From NCBI GenBank assembly GCA_016718385.1, contig JADKDK010000002.1, positions 310,001 through 374,000 of the forward strand: a DNA stretch of 64,000 bases, in the 5' to 3' direction. The first letter of the stretch is position 1. Each line of letters starts with the position of its first letter. The position numbers and the translations under genes were made by a program. Source of the stretch: Gammaproteobacteria bacterium (lineage in GTDB: Bacteria > Pseudomonadota > Gammaproteobacteria > Pseudomonadales > UBA5518). Under the pieces are notes generated by a model, which made no database searches, had not been told where the DNA came from, and was given only the letters and a program-made list of their open reading frames with translations. Shown one piece after another: positions 44,004 through 52,768 of the stretch.

Positions 44004-45663
44004 TCAGCGCTTGAGCTTGATGCCGGAGGCCTCGCGGTCCCAGCAGTCGGGCGTGATGCCCTCGACCTTGAGCTTGTACTTCTCGACCCGCTCGCTCGGC
44101 GTCTTCGGCAGCTCGGTACGGAAGGCGATGTAGCGCGGGATCGCGAAGTACGCGAGCCGCGGCTCGCAGAACTCGATCAACTCCGCCTCGGACACCGTCT
44201 GCCCGGGCTTCAGCACGACCACGGCCTTCACTTCCTCCTCGCCCACGTCCGAGGGCACGCCGACCACGCAGGACTCGAGCACGGCCGGATGCGCGTTGAT
44301 CACCGCCTCGACCTCGAAGGAGGAGATGTTCTCTCCGCGCCGGCGCAGCGCCTGCTTCTTGCGGTCGACGAAGTAGAAGTAGCCATCCTTGTCCATGCGC
44401 CCGAGGTCGCCGGTGTGCATCCAGAAATTCTTGAAGAATTCGAGCGTCTCCACCGGCTTGTTGTAGTAGCCCTCTGTCCCGACGAACGGCGTCTGCGGCT
44501 GCGCCACGAATTCGCCCAATTCACCCGGCGCGACCTCGTTGTCGTTGTCGTCGACGATCTTGACGTTCCAGCCGGTGATGGCCTTGCCGCAGGAACCGGG
44601 GCGCGGCTCGTCGATCGGGTTCGCCAGGCAGCAGTAGCACTCGGTCATGCCGTAGACCTCGAGCAGCTTCGTGTTGAAGCGCTTCTCGAAGTCGTGCCAG
44701 ATGCTCACCGGCGCCGCCGCTCCCACCATCAGCCGCAGCGGGTTGTCGCCGTCACGCGCATCGGGCTCGGCCTTCATCAGGATCGGGATGATGCCGCCGA
44801 TGTAGTTCGCCTCGGTGCAGTTCCAGCGCCTGCAGTCGTCCCACAGCGCGCTCGCTGAGAAGCGCTCGACGATCACCGCCTTCGCGTCGGCGAGTATCGC
44901 CGGCCCGATCGTGATGCCCTGCGCATTGCCGTGGAAGAACGGCAACCCGGTGTAGAGCACGTCGTCCTCGGTGTAGCGCGAGTACTTGACCGACTGCGAC
45001 CACACGTCGTACCAGTAGTGGTGGCTGATCATCACGCCCTTGGACACGCCGGTGGTGCCCGAGGTATAGAGGATCGAGGCCATGTCGCTGAAGTGCACGA
45101 TGACGTTCGGCTTTGCGTCGGAATGCGCGAGCAACTCCGGGAACGTGAGCGCCTCGATGCCCTGCCAGCCGGGCACCGCGTGCGCAGGATCGCTCTTCAG
45201 CCAGATCGCGTGGCGCACGGTCTTCAGGTCGGCGGACACCGGGTCCAGGCGGTCCAGGTATTGCGTATCCGCGACCAGCGCGACGCTGTCTGACTGCACA
45301 ATCTGGTGCACCAGGCCGGTACCCTTCAGCGCGACGTTGATCGGCACCTCGACGGCCCCGATCTTGTTCAGCCCGAACCAGGCATAGAGAAACTCGGGGC
45401 AGTTGGGCAGCATGATCGCCACCTTGTCGCCCTTCTTGACGCCGAGCGCGAGGAAGCCGTTCGCGGCGCGGTTGATGCGCTCGTCCAGCTCGCCCAGCGT
45501 GATCGGGTCATCGCGGAACTGGAACACCACATGGTTGGGGTTCCTGTCGCGCCTTGTCCTCGATGATCTGCGAGAGCACGCGATCGCCCTGCGCGTACTC
45601 TTGCATGCGCCAGGAATTCCACTTGCGCTCGGCGCGCTCGAACTTGTCGTCCCACTGTCCCAT
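44004..45663 (-). CDS. Long/medium-chain acyl-CoA ligase (apparent frameshift near the start)
   Basis: The ATG at 45663 gives MGQWDDKFERAERKWNSWRM and DRVLSQIIEDKAR; at about 45545-45556 the frame must change to continue NPNHVVFQFRDDPITLGELD, consistent with one GC lost from a GCGCG repeat. The remainder is a full AMP-forming ligase: SILYTSGTTGVSKGVMISHH, EVYGMTECYCCLANP, MHTGDLGRMDKDGYFYFVDR, KKQALRRRGENISSFEVEAV and TPSERVEKYKLKVEGI. It resembles CaiC/FadD-like ligases. Corrected length about 553 residues. Confidence 0.87.
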
Positions 45664-45728
45664 CACTGCCTCCCGGGAGAAAAATCAGGGCAGGCACAGG
45701 CCTGCCCCCGGTTCATTGAAACGGTGGC

Positions 45729-46340
45729 TCAACCGGCGTCGTGCGGCACGTCGTAGACTTGGCACATCTTGTAGACCTCGTTGAACCACACGCCCCGCTG
45801 GTAGCTGTCGACCATCTTGCCGAAGTCCCAGGAGGTCGGCGAACCCTTGTTCGGGATGACCTTGATGATCGCCCTGTTGGGCGTGTGCACGCCCTTGAAG
45901 GCGGCCTGGCGCAGCTCTTCGTTGCCCTTCAGTTCCCACCAGTACTTGTCGATGATGGCCCAGTGCACCTTGGTCATCAGCTCCTGGTCGAAGGAAACCT
46001 CTGCGTTGCCGATGATCTGGATGGCCTTCTGTCGCCGGGCATTCGAGCCGTCGTTGCTGATGCTGACGGAGATCTTGGGATTGGCGATCAGGTGATCGAT
46101 CTTCGCCCGGTACTTCTGCACGCTGCTGATGTAGATGAAACCGTCCTCCAGGACCACGTAGAACATCGGCGTGACGATGGGGTAGCCAAACTTCGAGATG
46201 TGCGCCATGTGGCAATAGCAGTTGTGCTTGTACAGTATCTCGAACTCGTCGGGCTCCATCGGGTAGTCGACGTTCACGTTGACCTGTTCGAGCTTGACCG
46301 GATCGAAACTGGGCTTCTTCTCGGTGTTTTCGTTGGACAT
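45729..46340 (-). CDS. PNPOx-like (split beta-barrel FMN-binding) family protein
   Basis: A 203-residue protein of the pyridoxamine-5'-phosphate-oxidase-like fold: NCYCHMAHISKFGYPIVTPM, FYVVLEDGFIYISSVQKYRA, KIDHLIANPKISVSISNDGS and AIQIIGNAEVSFDQELMTKV. Relatives bind FMN or F420, but no activity can be assigned. As first gene of an operon with two acyl-CoA ligases and an ACAD, it likely serves the same pathway. Operator site 3 lies about 80 bp upstream. Confidence 0.8.
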   Translation of the reverse strand: MSNENTEKKPSFDPVKLEQVNVNVDYPMEPDEFEILYKHNCYCHMAHISKFGYPIVTPMFYVVLEDGFIYISSVQKYRAKIDHLIANPKISVSISNDGSNARRQKAIQIIGNAEVSFDQELMTKVHWAIIDKYWWELKGNEELRQAAFKGVHTPNRAIIKVIPNKGSPTSWDFGKMVDSYQRGVWFNEVYKMCQVYDVPHDAG

Positions 46341-46421
46341 TGCTAGCTCCTCTCGTGTTGATTGCGGGACGGACGGTCGGGAACTCGTGTCAGCGCACGC
46401 CGTGGTGCGTACCGACAGACT

Positions 46422-46444
46422 TTATTTGAATATTATTTAAATAA
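46422..46444. promoter_or_regulatory. TTGAAT-type operator, site 3
   Basis: Core TTGAAT-ATT-ATTTAA (46426-46440), one mismatch from the shared palindrome; the symmetry extends outwards (TTATTTGAAT against ATTTAAATAA) with 9 of 10 positions matching. It lies in the 350-bp divergent gap between the PNPOx-like operon (left) and the enoyl-CoA hydratase operon (right), on the left side. The gap contains no gene. Confidence 0.65.
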
Positions 46445-46590
46445 TGGGCACGCACACGCGGTCTTGTCAACCCTCTTGCGCAAGCCGGTCGAACGCACGC
46501 GACGATCGGGTCCGGGCTCCTGCCGCCGCCAATGCCATCGATCGCCACTGGCTCACGAAAACAAATGCGCGCCTGGCGGTCAATCGATAG

Positions 46591-46619
46591 TTGAACTTTA
46601 TTCAATCCCTGCGCATAAT
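46591..46619 (+). promoter_or_regulatory. Operator site 4 within the hydratase-operon promoter
   Basis: TTGAAC-TTT-ATTCAA (46591-46605) is one base from the shared palindrome. The left half TTGAAC is 17 bp from CATAAT (46614-46619), giving a good rightward promoter about 70 bp before the GTG at 46692. The right half of the operator lies in the spacer, so a bound protein would block RNA polymerase. Confidence 0.7.
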
Positions 46620-46691
46620 CGCTCACGATGCTCGCGGGCAGCCTCGGGCTGACGCAAGACAACGATAACACCAGTTCCGGGAGAGCGCTCC

Positions 46692-47471
46692 GTGGCCGAC
46701 ATAGAAGTGGAACTCAAGGGCGACGTCGCGTGGATCCGGCTGAATCGCCCGGACCGCATGAACGCCTATGACGGCGCGATGGCCAGGGAGCTCATCGCCG
46801 CGGTCGAGGGCGCATCGGAGAGCGGTGTGATCGTGCTCACCGGTGCCGGGCGCGCCTTCTGCGCCGGCGGTTACCTGGCGAACCTGAGCAGGGCTGAGCC
46901 GGCGGCGCTGCGCAAGATGTTCTACGGCTCGCTGCACGTCTACGAAGCGATCCGCAACAGTCCGCGCCCCGTCATCGCCGCCGTGAATGGCGCTGCGGCC
47001 GGCGGCGGCAACGAGCTCGTGGTCGCCTGCGATCTCGCGATCGCGGTGGAAAGCGCGACCTTCGGTCAGACCGGCGTGCGCGTGGGCAGCGCGCCGGTGC
47101 TGGGCGGCACGAACTTCCTCGCCATGACCATCGGGGAAAAGCGCGCCAAGGAAGTGGCATTCATGTGCCGGCGCTACAAGGCGCGCGAGGCCCTAGAACT
47201 GGGCTGGATCAATGCGGTCGTACCCGAGGGCCAGCTCGAGGCCGAGGTGACGAAATGGGCCGATGAGTTGTTGGCGATGAGCCCCCGCTACCTCGAGATC
47301 GCCAAGATCAGTTCCAACGTCTGGTGGAACCAGAGCCGCGATGCCTACCTGAGCGGCCTGGGCATGCTGGTCCAGGCGATAGGCTCGCCGGACATGATCG
47401 AAGGAGCAACCGCCTTCATGGAGAAGCGCAAGCCACGCTTCCCCGGACGCAAGCCGCGCACGACGGACTGA
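46692..47471 (+). CDS. Enoyl-CoA hydratase/isomerase (crotonase family)
   Basis: A 259-residue crotonase starting at a GTG with GGGAGAG upstream. Oxyanion-hole segments are GAGRAFCAGGYLANLSR and VNGAAAGGGNELVVACDLAI; TGVRVGSAPVLGGTNFLAMT follows. The two Glu residues of classical hydratases are not obvious: the second loop reads TGVRVGSAP, so it may be an isomerase, hydrolase or C-C bond enzyme of the superfamily. First gene of a three-gene operon with an ACAD and an SDR. Confidence 0.88.
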   Translation: MADIEVELKGDVAWIRLNRPDRMNAYDGAMARELIAAVEGASESGVIVLTGAGRAFCAGGYLANLSRAEPAALRKMFYGSLHVYEAIRNSPRPVIAAVNGAAAGGGNELVVACDLAIAVESATFGQTGVRVGSAPVLGGTNFLAMTIGEKRAKEVAFMCRRYKAREALELGWINAVVPEGQLEAEVTKWADELLAMSPRYLEIAKISSNVWWNQSRDAYLSGLGMLVQAIGSPDMIEGATAFMEKRKPRFPGRKPRTTD

Positions 47472-47484
47472 GGGGAACACAACC

Positions 47485-48615
47485 ATGGACTTTTCGCTCG
47501 ACGCAAAATACCTCGACATCCAGGCGCAGGCACGCAAGCTGGCCGCCTCGATCGCGCACATCGCCGCCGAGGCGGACGAGTGCAGCACGGTGCACCCGGA
47601 GATCCTCGCCGCCCTGCGCGCCAGCGAACTCAGCCGCCTGATGGTGCCCGCGGCGTTCGGCGGCGCCTTCGAGCAGGTCGACCCGCTGGCGATCTGCGTG
47701 GTGCGCGAGGCCCTGATGGCCACCTCCTCGCACCTCGACTCGCTGTTCGCGCTGCAGGGCATTGGCAGCTTCGCCATCTCCAAGGCCGGGAGCGCCGATC
47801 AGCGCGCAACGTGGTTGCCGCGCGTCGCCTCCGGCGAGGTACTCGCGGGGCTGGCGCTGACCGAACCGGAGGCCGGTTCCGACCTGAAGTCGGTGACCAC
47901 GGAAGTGGTGGAAACCCCGCAGGGGCTGCGCCTCAGCGGGCTGAAGTCCTACATTTCGAATGCCGGCGCCGCGGGCTTCTACGAGGTGTTCGCGCGCGAG
48001 GATTCCGGTTACTCGATGCTGCTGGTGCCAGCGGACGCCGCGGGCGTCACGGTGACGCCGACCGCGGAACTGATCGCCCCGCACGTGCTCGGCGACGTGC
48101 AATTCGACAACGTGTTGCTGCCGCACTCGGCGCGTCTCGGCGCACGCGGCGAGGGTCTGGCCCTGGTGCTTGCAACGCTCGCGGTATTCCGCGTCTCGGT
48201 TGCCGGTGCATCCGTCGGCCTGGCGCAGGCGGCGCTGGAGGAGGCCACCCGGCATGCGCGCACGCGCGTGCAGTTCGGCCGCCCGCTCGCCCGGCTCGGC
48301 CCGGTGGCACAACTGCTGGCCGACAGCTGGACCGAGATCGAGATGGCACGGCTGCTGACCTACCGCGCGGCCCAGATGGCGCAGACCGACCCCGGCGCTA
48401 CCATCGAGCACTCGTCGATGGCCAAGCTGGCGGCCAGCGAGACCGCCGGACGCGTGGTGGATCGCTGCGTCCAGGTGATGGGCCGCTTCGGCCTGGTGCG
48501 CAACTCGAAGATCGAGCGCCTGTACCGCCAGGCGCGCCCGATGCGCATCTACGAGGGTGCCTCGGAAGTGCTGCGCCTCGGGATTGCCCGTGAACTCACC
48601 AAGGTAGTCGTCTGA
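47485..48615 (+). CDS. Acyl-CoA dehydrogenase
   Basis: A 376-residue ACAD: MDFSLDAKYLDIQAQARKLA, SRLMVPAAFGGAFEQVDPLA, the flavin loop LALTEPEAGSDLKSVTTEVV, ARTRVQFGRPLARLGPVAQL, QVMGRFGLVRNSKIERLYRQ and MRIYEGASEVLRLGIAREL. Motifs are complete, so it is probably catalytic alone. It is 13 bp after the crotonase and overlaps the SDR gene (TGATG). Confidence 0.92.
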   Translation: MDFSLDAKYLDIQAQARKLAASIAHIAAEADECSTVHPEILAALRASELSRLMVPAAFGGAFEQVDPLAICVVREALMATSSHLDSLFALQGIGSFAISKAGSADQRATWLPRVASGEVLAGLALTEPEAGSDLKSVTTEVVETPQGLRLSGLKSYISNAGAAGFYEVFAREDSGYSMLLVPADAAGVTVTPTAELIAPHVLGDVQFDNVLLPHSARLGARGEGLALVLATLAVFRVSVAGASVGLAQAALEEATRHARTRVQFGRPLARLGPVAQLLADSWTEIEMARLLTYRAAQMAQTDPGATIEHSSMAKLAASETAGRVVDRCVQVMGRFGLVRNSKIERLYRQARPMRIYEGASEVLRLGIARELTKVVV

Positions 48616-49367
48616 TGCTGGACCTGGAACTCGAAGGACAAGTCGCCATCGTCACCGGAGCCAGCCGCGGGCTGGGACGCTCCAGCGCGGTCGCCCTGCT
48701 CGAACAGGGCGTGCGCGTGCTTGCCGTGGCACGCTCGATCGACGAACTGCGCAAGCTCGAGGCTGAGCACCCGGACGCCGTGCGCGCCGTGCAATGCGAC
48801 ATGCAGGACGCCGCCGCGGTGGCGGCGCTACCGCAGCAGGCGCTCGATGCGTTCGGGCGCCTCGACATCGTGGTCAACAACGCCGGCATCGCGCCGGCCG
48901 GCAGGTTCGTCGAGCAGTCGCCGGCCGTGTGGCAGCAGGTGATGGCGGTCAACGTCACCGCGCCGATGCTGCTCGCGCAGGCTGCCGGTCGCACGATGCT
49001 CGCCCAGGGCTCGGGCAAGATCATCAACGTCGCCTCGACGTCCGGGATCCTCGGCAAGGCCACGCTGGTCGCGTACTCCTCATCGAAGGGTGCGCTGCTG
49101 CAGTTCACCAAGGCCCTGGCGGCCGAATGGGCCAAGAGCGGCGTGCAGGTCAACGCGATCGCTCCCGGCGCCTTCGAGACCGACGCCCAGGCAGCGGTGC
49201 TGGAATCGCCGGAAATGCTGACGCGCAGGCTGCGCAAGATCCCGGCGGGCCGCATGGGTGACAGCGACGAGATAGGCCCCCTGGTGTGCTATCTCGCGTC
49301 GCGCAAATCCGATTTCGCTACCGGCGCCGTATACGTTATCGACGGCGGCGAGTCCTCGCGGCTCTGA
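48615..49367 (+). CDS. Short-chain dehydrogenase/reductase (SDR)
   Basis: A 250-residue classical SDR: cofactor motif VAIVTGASRGLGRSSAVALL (TGxxxGxG), LDIVVNNAGIAPAGRFVEQS (NNAG), Ser of STSGILGKATLVAYSSSKGA with the YxxxK catalytic pair, and VQVNAIAPGAFETDAQAAVL. It is probably the 3-hydroxyacyl-CoA or alcohol dehydrogenase of this operon; cofactor preference is unclear. It ends just before a strong terminator. Confidence 0.92.
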   Translation: MLDLELEGQVAIVTGASRGLGRSSAVALLEQGVRVLAVARSIDELRKLEAEHPDAVRAVQCDMQDAAAVAALPQQALDAFGRLDIVVNNAGIAPAGRFVEQSPAVWQQVMAVNVTAPMLLAQAAGRTMLAQGSGKIINVASTSGILGKATLVAYSSSKGALLQFTKALAAEWAKSGVQVNAIAPGAFETDAQAAVLESPEMLTRRLRKIPAGRMGDSDEIGPLVCYLASRKSDFATGAVYVIDGGESSRL

Positions 49368-49417
49368 GGTTTCTGCCCAGCAAGGTTTCCCCTCCGCAGG
49401 TCGTTTCGGCCTGCATT

Positions 49418-49452
49418 GCCGGATACGGGGTTCCCGTATTCGGCTTTTTTTT
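49418..49452 (+). terminator. Intrinsic terminator of the 46.7-49.4 kb operon
   Basis: GCCGGATACGGG (49418-49429) pairs with CCCGTATTCGGC (49433-49444), a 12-bp stem with one G-T pair and a 3-nt loop, followed by eight Ts (49445-49452). This is the strongest rho-independent terminator in the window. It stops rightward transcription 1 bp before the stop codon of the convergent gene. Confidence 0.9.
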
Positions 49453-49453
49453 C

Positions 49454-50818
49454 TCAGCGCCCGGTGTCGCAGACTTCGGGCACCCGCCTGCACAGGGCCA
49501 GTCGGTTGAAGCGCGGCGTGTAGTCCGCCGGGTCCAGGGTGATCGCGCGCTCATAGGCGAGTCGCGCCGCGCGCGGGTCGCCCTCGCCTTCGTGCTCCAG
49601 CGCGTAGCCGAGATTGTTCCAGGCGCGTGCCCGTACCGGGCTCTTCGCGAGCACGTCCGACCAGAAAGCCGTTTCCGAGTGGTAGACGGTATTGCGCTGC
49701 CACGTCAGGCCACCCAGCGCCGCCAGCACTACGCAGCCGAGCAGCAGCGCCGCGCGCGGCGCCCGAGCGTTCAGACGACACCAGCCGATGCCCGCGAGCG
49801 CGTACAGCGGCACCGCGGCGAGGTACAGCTGGCGCTCGTTCACCACGTCGAGCCGGGGGACTATCGAGTGCCCCGGCGCCAGCACCATCAGAAACCAGCA
49901 CAGCGCGAAAGCGCTCCAGCGCCGCTGGCGCAGCCCCGCCAGCGCCGCGCCGAGCAGCAACGCCCACGCCAGCGCCACCAGCACCCAGCGCGGGCTCCAC
50001 CCCGCGAAGACCGGCAGCACCGGATCGGCATTCAGCGCCCACGGGCGCAGCAACTGCCCCAGCAGGTACAGCACGCCGCCGCCCTGGCTCAGCAGGTTCT
50101 CCAGCGGGGTGCGGATCGCAAAGGAAAACGCCAGCAGCTCGCGGTATCGCGGCAGCGCCAGCACGCTGCCCAGCGCGAGCAGCGCCAGCAGCCAGTGCCA
50201 GCGCGTCGCGCGCAACGCGCTGCCCAGCGCTTGCCCGGCGGGCAACGCGGGTGTCGCGCGCAGTTGCCAGAAGCCCACCAGCGTCAACACCGCCGGCAGC
50301 GCCAGCGCTGTTTCGCGCGTGGCCACGGCAGCCGCGAAGCCCACCAGCGACGGCAGCGTCCGGCCGCCGAGATGCGCCAGCACGCCGGCGAGGAAGAACA
50401 GGCTCATGAGCGATACCGAGCGTCCCGACAACATCGTGACCGCCTCGGTGTTCACCGGATGCAGCGCGAAGAGCAGCGCGCCGGCCAGCGCCGCGGCGGG
50501 CACATCCGGCAGCAGCCGGCGCAGCAGCAACAGCACCAGCGCGGCATTGAACAGGTGCAGCAGCAGGTTCAGCGAGTGGAAGCCCGCCAGCCCGCCCCAG
50601 CTGTTGTTGAACGCGTAGCTCAGCTTCAGCAGCGGCCGGATGCCCGGCATGGCCGCGCGCCACGCCGCGAGCGATCGAACGGCCGGGTCGTCGATGATCA
50701 CGTTGTAATCGTCGTACTGCGGGACGCCGGCAAAGCTGTTCGCATAGGCCAGCGCCGCCAGCGCCAGCACCGCGAACAGCGCGCGCCACGGCAGCGCCTC
50801 AGGAGCGCGGGGCGTCAC
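49454..50818 (-). CDS. Polytopic membrane protein, TMTC/GT-C-like with C-terminal TPR
   Basis: A 454-residue protein with about ten membrane helices and features of the TMTC/PMT-like group: GVPQYDDYNVIIDDPAVRSL near the N-terminus, FHSLNLLLHLFNAALVLLLL, LFALHPVNTEAVTMLSGRSV and a TPR-like tail (ARAWNNLGYALEHEGEGDPR, AARLAYERAITLDPADYTPR). Related eukaryotic proteins are O-mannosyltransferases; in bacteria the function is unknown. Its start overlaps the end of the upstream carboxypeptidase gene by 20 bp, suggesting a shared envelope role. Confidence 0.75.
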   Translation of the reverse strand: MTPRAPEALPWRALFAVLALAALAYANSFAGVPQYDDYNVIIDDPAVRSLAAWRAAMPGIRPLLKLSYAFNNSWGGLAGFHSLNLLLHLFNAALVLLLLRRLLPDVPAAALAGALLFALHPVNTEAVTMLSGRSVSLMSLFFLAGVLAHLGGRTLPSLVGFAAAVATRETALALPAVLTLVGFWQLRATPALPAGQALGSALRATRWHWLLALLALGSVLALPRYRELLAFSFAIRTPLENLLSQGGGVLYLLGQLLRPWALNADPVLPVFAGWSPRWVLVALAWALLLGAALAGLRQRRWSAFALCWFLMVLAPGHSIVPRLDVVNERQLYLAAVPLYALAGIGWCRLNARAPRAALLLGCVVLAALGGLTWQRNTVYHSETAFWSDVLAKSPVRARAWNNLGYALEHEGEGDPRAARLAYERAITLDPADYTPRFNRLALCRRVPEVCDTGR

Positions 50819-51602
50819 GGAAGGCGCGCTCGATCATGGCGTGCGCGGTCCACCAACGCTCGGGCGCGGCCAGCAGCACCAGCCACACCGCGTGCCCGTC
50901 GCGCTCGGCGAGCGCCACCAGGCATTTGCCGCCGCGCGCGGTGAAACCGGTCTTGACGCCGCGCACCCCGGGCAGCCGCCCGAGCAGCAGGTTGGTGTTC
51001 GCCAGATCGCGCGCCGTCCTGCCATCCAGCGTCACGAGGCGCATGGCCGGCTGCGCCACCGGTTCGCGGATCTCGGGGTACTCCATCGCGACTTTCGCGA
51101 GCTGCAGCAGGTCGCGCGCGGTGCTGTGCTGGCCCTCGGCGTCCCAGCCGCAGGGATTGGCGAAGCGGGTGTCGGCAAGCGCGAGCAGTGCCGTCGCACG
51201 GTTCATCTGCGTCACGAAGGACTCGACCGAGCCCGCCGCTTGTTCCGCCAGCGCGAGGCAGGCATCGTTACCGGAGCGGATCAGCATCGCCGCGAGCAGG
51301 TCGCCCCCGCGATAGCGCTCGCCGGCACGCAGCCCGGCGCGCGCCCCGGTGGCCGCAGCGGCGCGGGCACTGATGCTGACCGGGGTATCGAGGCGTTCGG
51401 GCTGCTGCAGCCAGAGCACCGCGGTCATGAGCTTGGCAAGACTGGCGGGAGCCAGTCGTTGGTCGGCGCGGTGCGCGGCCAGCACCACGCCATCGCGCTC
51501 GAGCAGCCAGGCCGCCGCCGGGGCGATCTCTGCCTCCGGCGCGGCATGGGCGACGCAGCCGCCCGCGCAGAGCAGGAACACCACACTGCGCACGAAGCGC
51601 AC
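50799..51602 (-). CDS. Short D-alanyl-D-alanine carboxypeptidase (S11 family, PBP5/7-like)
   Basis: Trims the terminal D-Ala of peptidoglycan stem peptides. I start at the GTG at 51602, preceded by GAGG, giving a signal peptide (VRSVVFLLCAGGCVAHA) and 267 residues. All three active-site motifs are present: SLAKLMTA (SxxK), SGND (SxN) and VKTGFT (KTG). It lacks the C-terminal beta-domain and amphipathic anchor of DacA/PBP5, so it should be a soluble periplasmic or PBP7-like enzyme. A longer in-frame extension is a shadow of the upstream gene. Confidence 0.88.
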   Translation of the reverse strand: MRFVRSVVFLLCAGGCVAHAAPEAEIAPAAAWLLERDGVVLAAHRADQRLAPASLAKLMTAVLWLQQPERLDTPVSISARAAAATGARAGLRAGERYRGGDLLAAMLIRSGNDACLALAEQAAGSVESFVTQMNRATALLALADTRFANPCGWDAEGQHSTARDLLQLAKVAMEYPEIREPVAQPAMRLVTLDGRTARDLANTNLLLGRLPGVRGVKTGFTARGGKCLVALAERDGHAVWLVLLAAPERWWTAHAMIERAFRDAPRS

Positions 51603-51658
51603 GGCCTCGCGCGCCGGGTGCCAGAGCCCGTGAAACCGGCGACGACCGTCGCGGGGTC

Positions 51659-52699
51659 TCAGAAGCCGAACACCTTCTTCAGACCCTTGACGCCTTCCTT
51701 GACGCCGGCGCCGACCGCGTCCGCCGGATTGGCCGGCAGTCCGCTGCCATCGTTGGAGAAACCCTTGTTGCCCAGTTCCGCCACGCACAGGTCGCGGTAG
51801 CGCGCATCGATCTGGCTGGAGTACTTGCGCCCGGCGCAGTTGGCGGCGACGAACTGCTGCTTCTCGGCGGGGCAATGCGCGAACAGGTAGCTGAACTGTT
51901 CGGCGCCCGCCGCCTGCGGGCAGAGTTTCGCGACCTCGTCCGGACACAGCTTGCTCACGAAGGCGAAGTCCGCGGCCGTGACCGCGCTGCTGCAATGCTT
52001 GCCGCGCAGTGCCTTGTCGTCTAGGCCGCAGTTGGCGACCTGCTCCTTCGTACTGTAGCCGGCATAGCCCTCCCCGACAGCGGCCCCCTTGGCCATCAGG
52101 GAATAACCATCGCGCGTCCCGAGCCGGCGGCAATACTCCTTCTTCTGTTCGGTGCACAGCGAATCCTTGCCGAACAGCGGGCCGTGCATCTTCGCGAGCG
52201 CGTCATTGCACGTGGCGGCGAGTTGCGCCGCCGACTGGCGTTTCATCTCGTCGACCTTGCGCTGCATGTCCGCCACCTGCTTCTCGCGCGCCTGCTTGTC
52301 GGCCTTGTAGTCGCACTCGCCGAGCGCCTTGCCCTTCATGGTCATCTCGGTGACCTCGCCGCTGTCGTCGGTCATCTTCATCAGCGAGGTCATGGTGGTT
52401 TTGGTGCGCGTCTGATCCAGTTCCATCAGCCCTTCCTTGCACTGCATCCGCGCGAAGTGCCTGTTGCCCTGGCTGCGCTGCTCGAGGATGGTGCAACCCT
52501 CGTCCGGCGGCGGTGCCGTCTCCGGGTCGTTGGACATGCACACGCGTTGCTTCGGCATCATGGAAGCCATGCCGGCCGGCATGCCCTCCATCTCCATCCC
52601 GATCTCCCACAGGGTGCCGGAACCCGATTGCGCCAGCGACGGCAGCGGCACGGACGACAGCACGAACATGGCAGCGGCGAACAAGGACGATTTGCGCAT
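51659..52699 (-). CDS. Secreted DUF3617-like protein with Cys-rich C-terminal half
   Basis: A 346-residue protein with a signal peptide (MRKSSLFAAAMFVLSSVPLP, cut after SLA). Residues about 30-130 match the DUF3617 pattern (LWEIGMEMEGMPAGMASMMP, QRVCMSNDPETAPPPDEGCT, MKGKALGECDYK). The second half has regularly spaced cysteines (AATCNDAL, DSLCTEQKKEYCRRLGT, KHCSSAV, KLCPDEVAKLCPQAAG, AHCPAEK, VAANCAGR, DLCVAEL), suggesting disulfides in the periplasm. Function unknown. Confidence 0.7.
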   Translation of the reverse strand: MRKSSLFAAAMFVLSSVPLPSLAQSGSGTLWEIGMEMEGMPAGMASMMPKQRVCMSNDPETAPPPDEGCTILEQRSQGNRHFARMQCKEGLMELDQTRTKTTMTSLMKMTDDSGEVTEMTMKGKALGECDYKADKQAREKQVADMQRKVDEMKRQSAAQLAATCNDALAKMHGPLFGKDSLCTEQKKEYCRRLGTRDGYSLMAKGAAVGEGYAGYSTKEQVANCGLDDKALRGKHCSSAVTAADFAFVSKLCPDEVAKLCPQAAGAEQFSYLFAHCPAEKQQFVAANCAGRKYSSQIDARYRDLCVAELGNKGFSNDGSGLPANPADAVGAGVKEGVKGLKKVFGF

Positions 52700-52768
52700 G
52701 GGTCGGAATCCCCTCGAATTTGTTGTGTCATCTGGTGAGCACCATGATGCTCAGCGCACCGGGCAGCG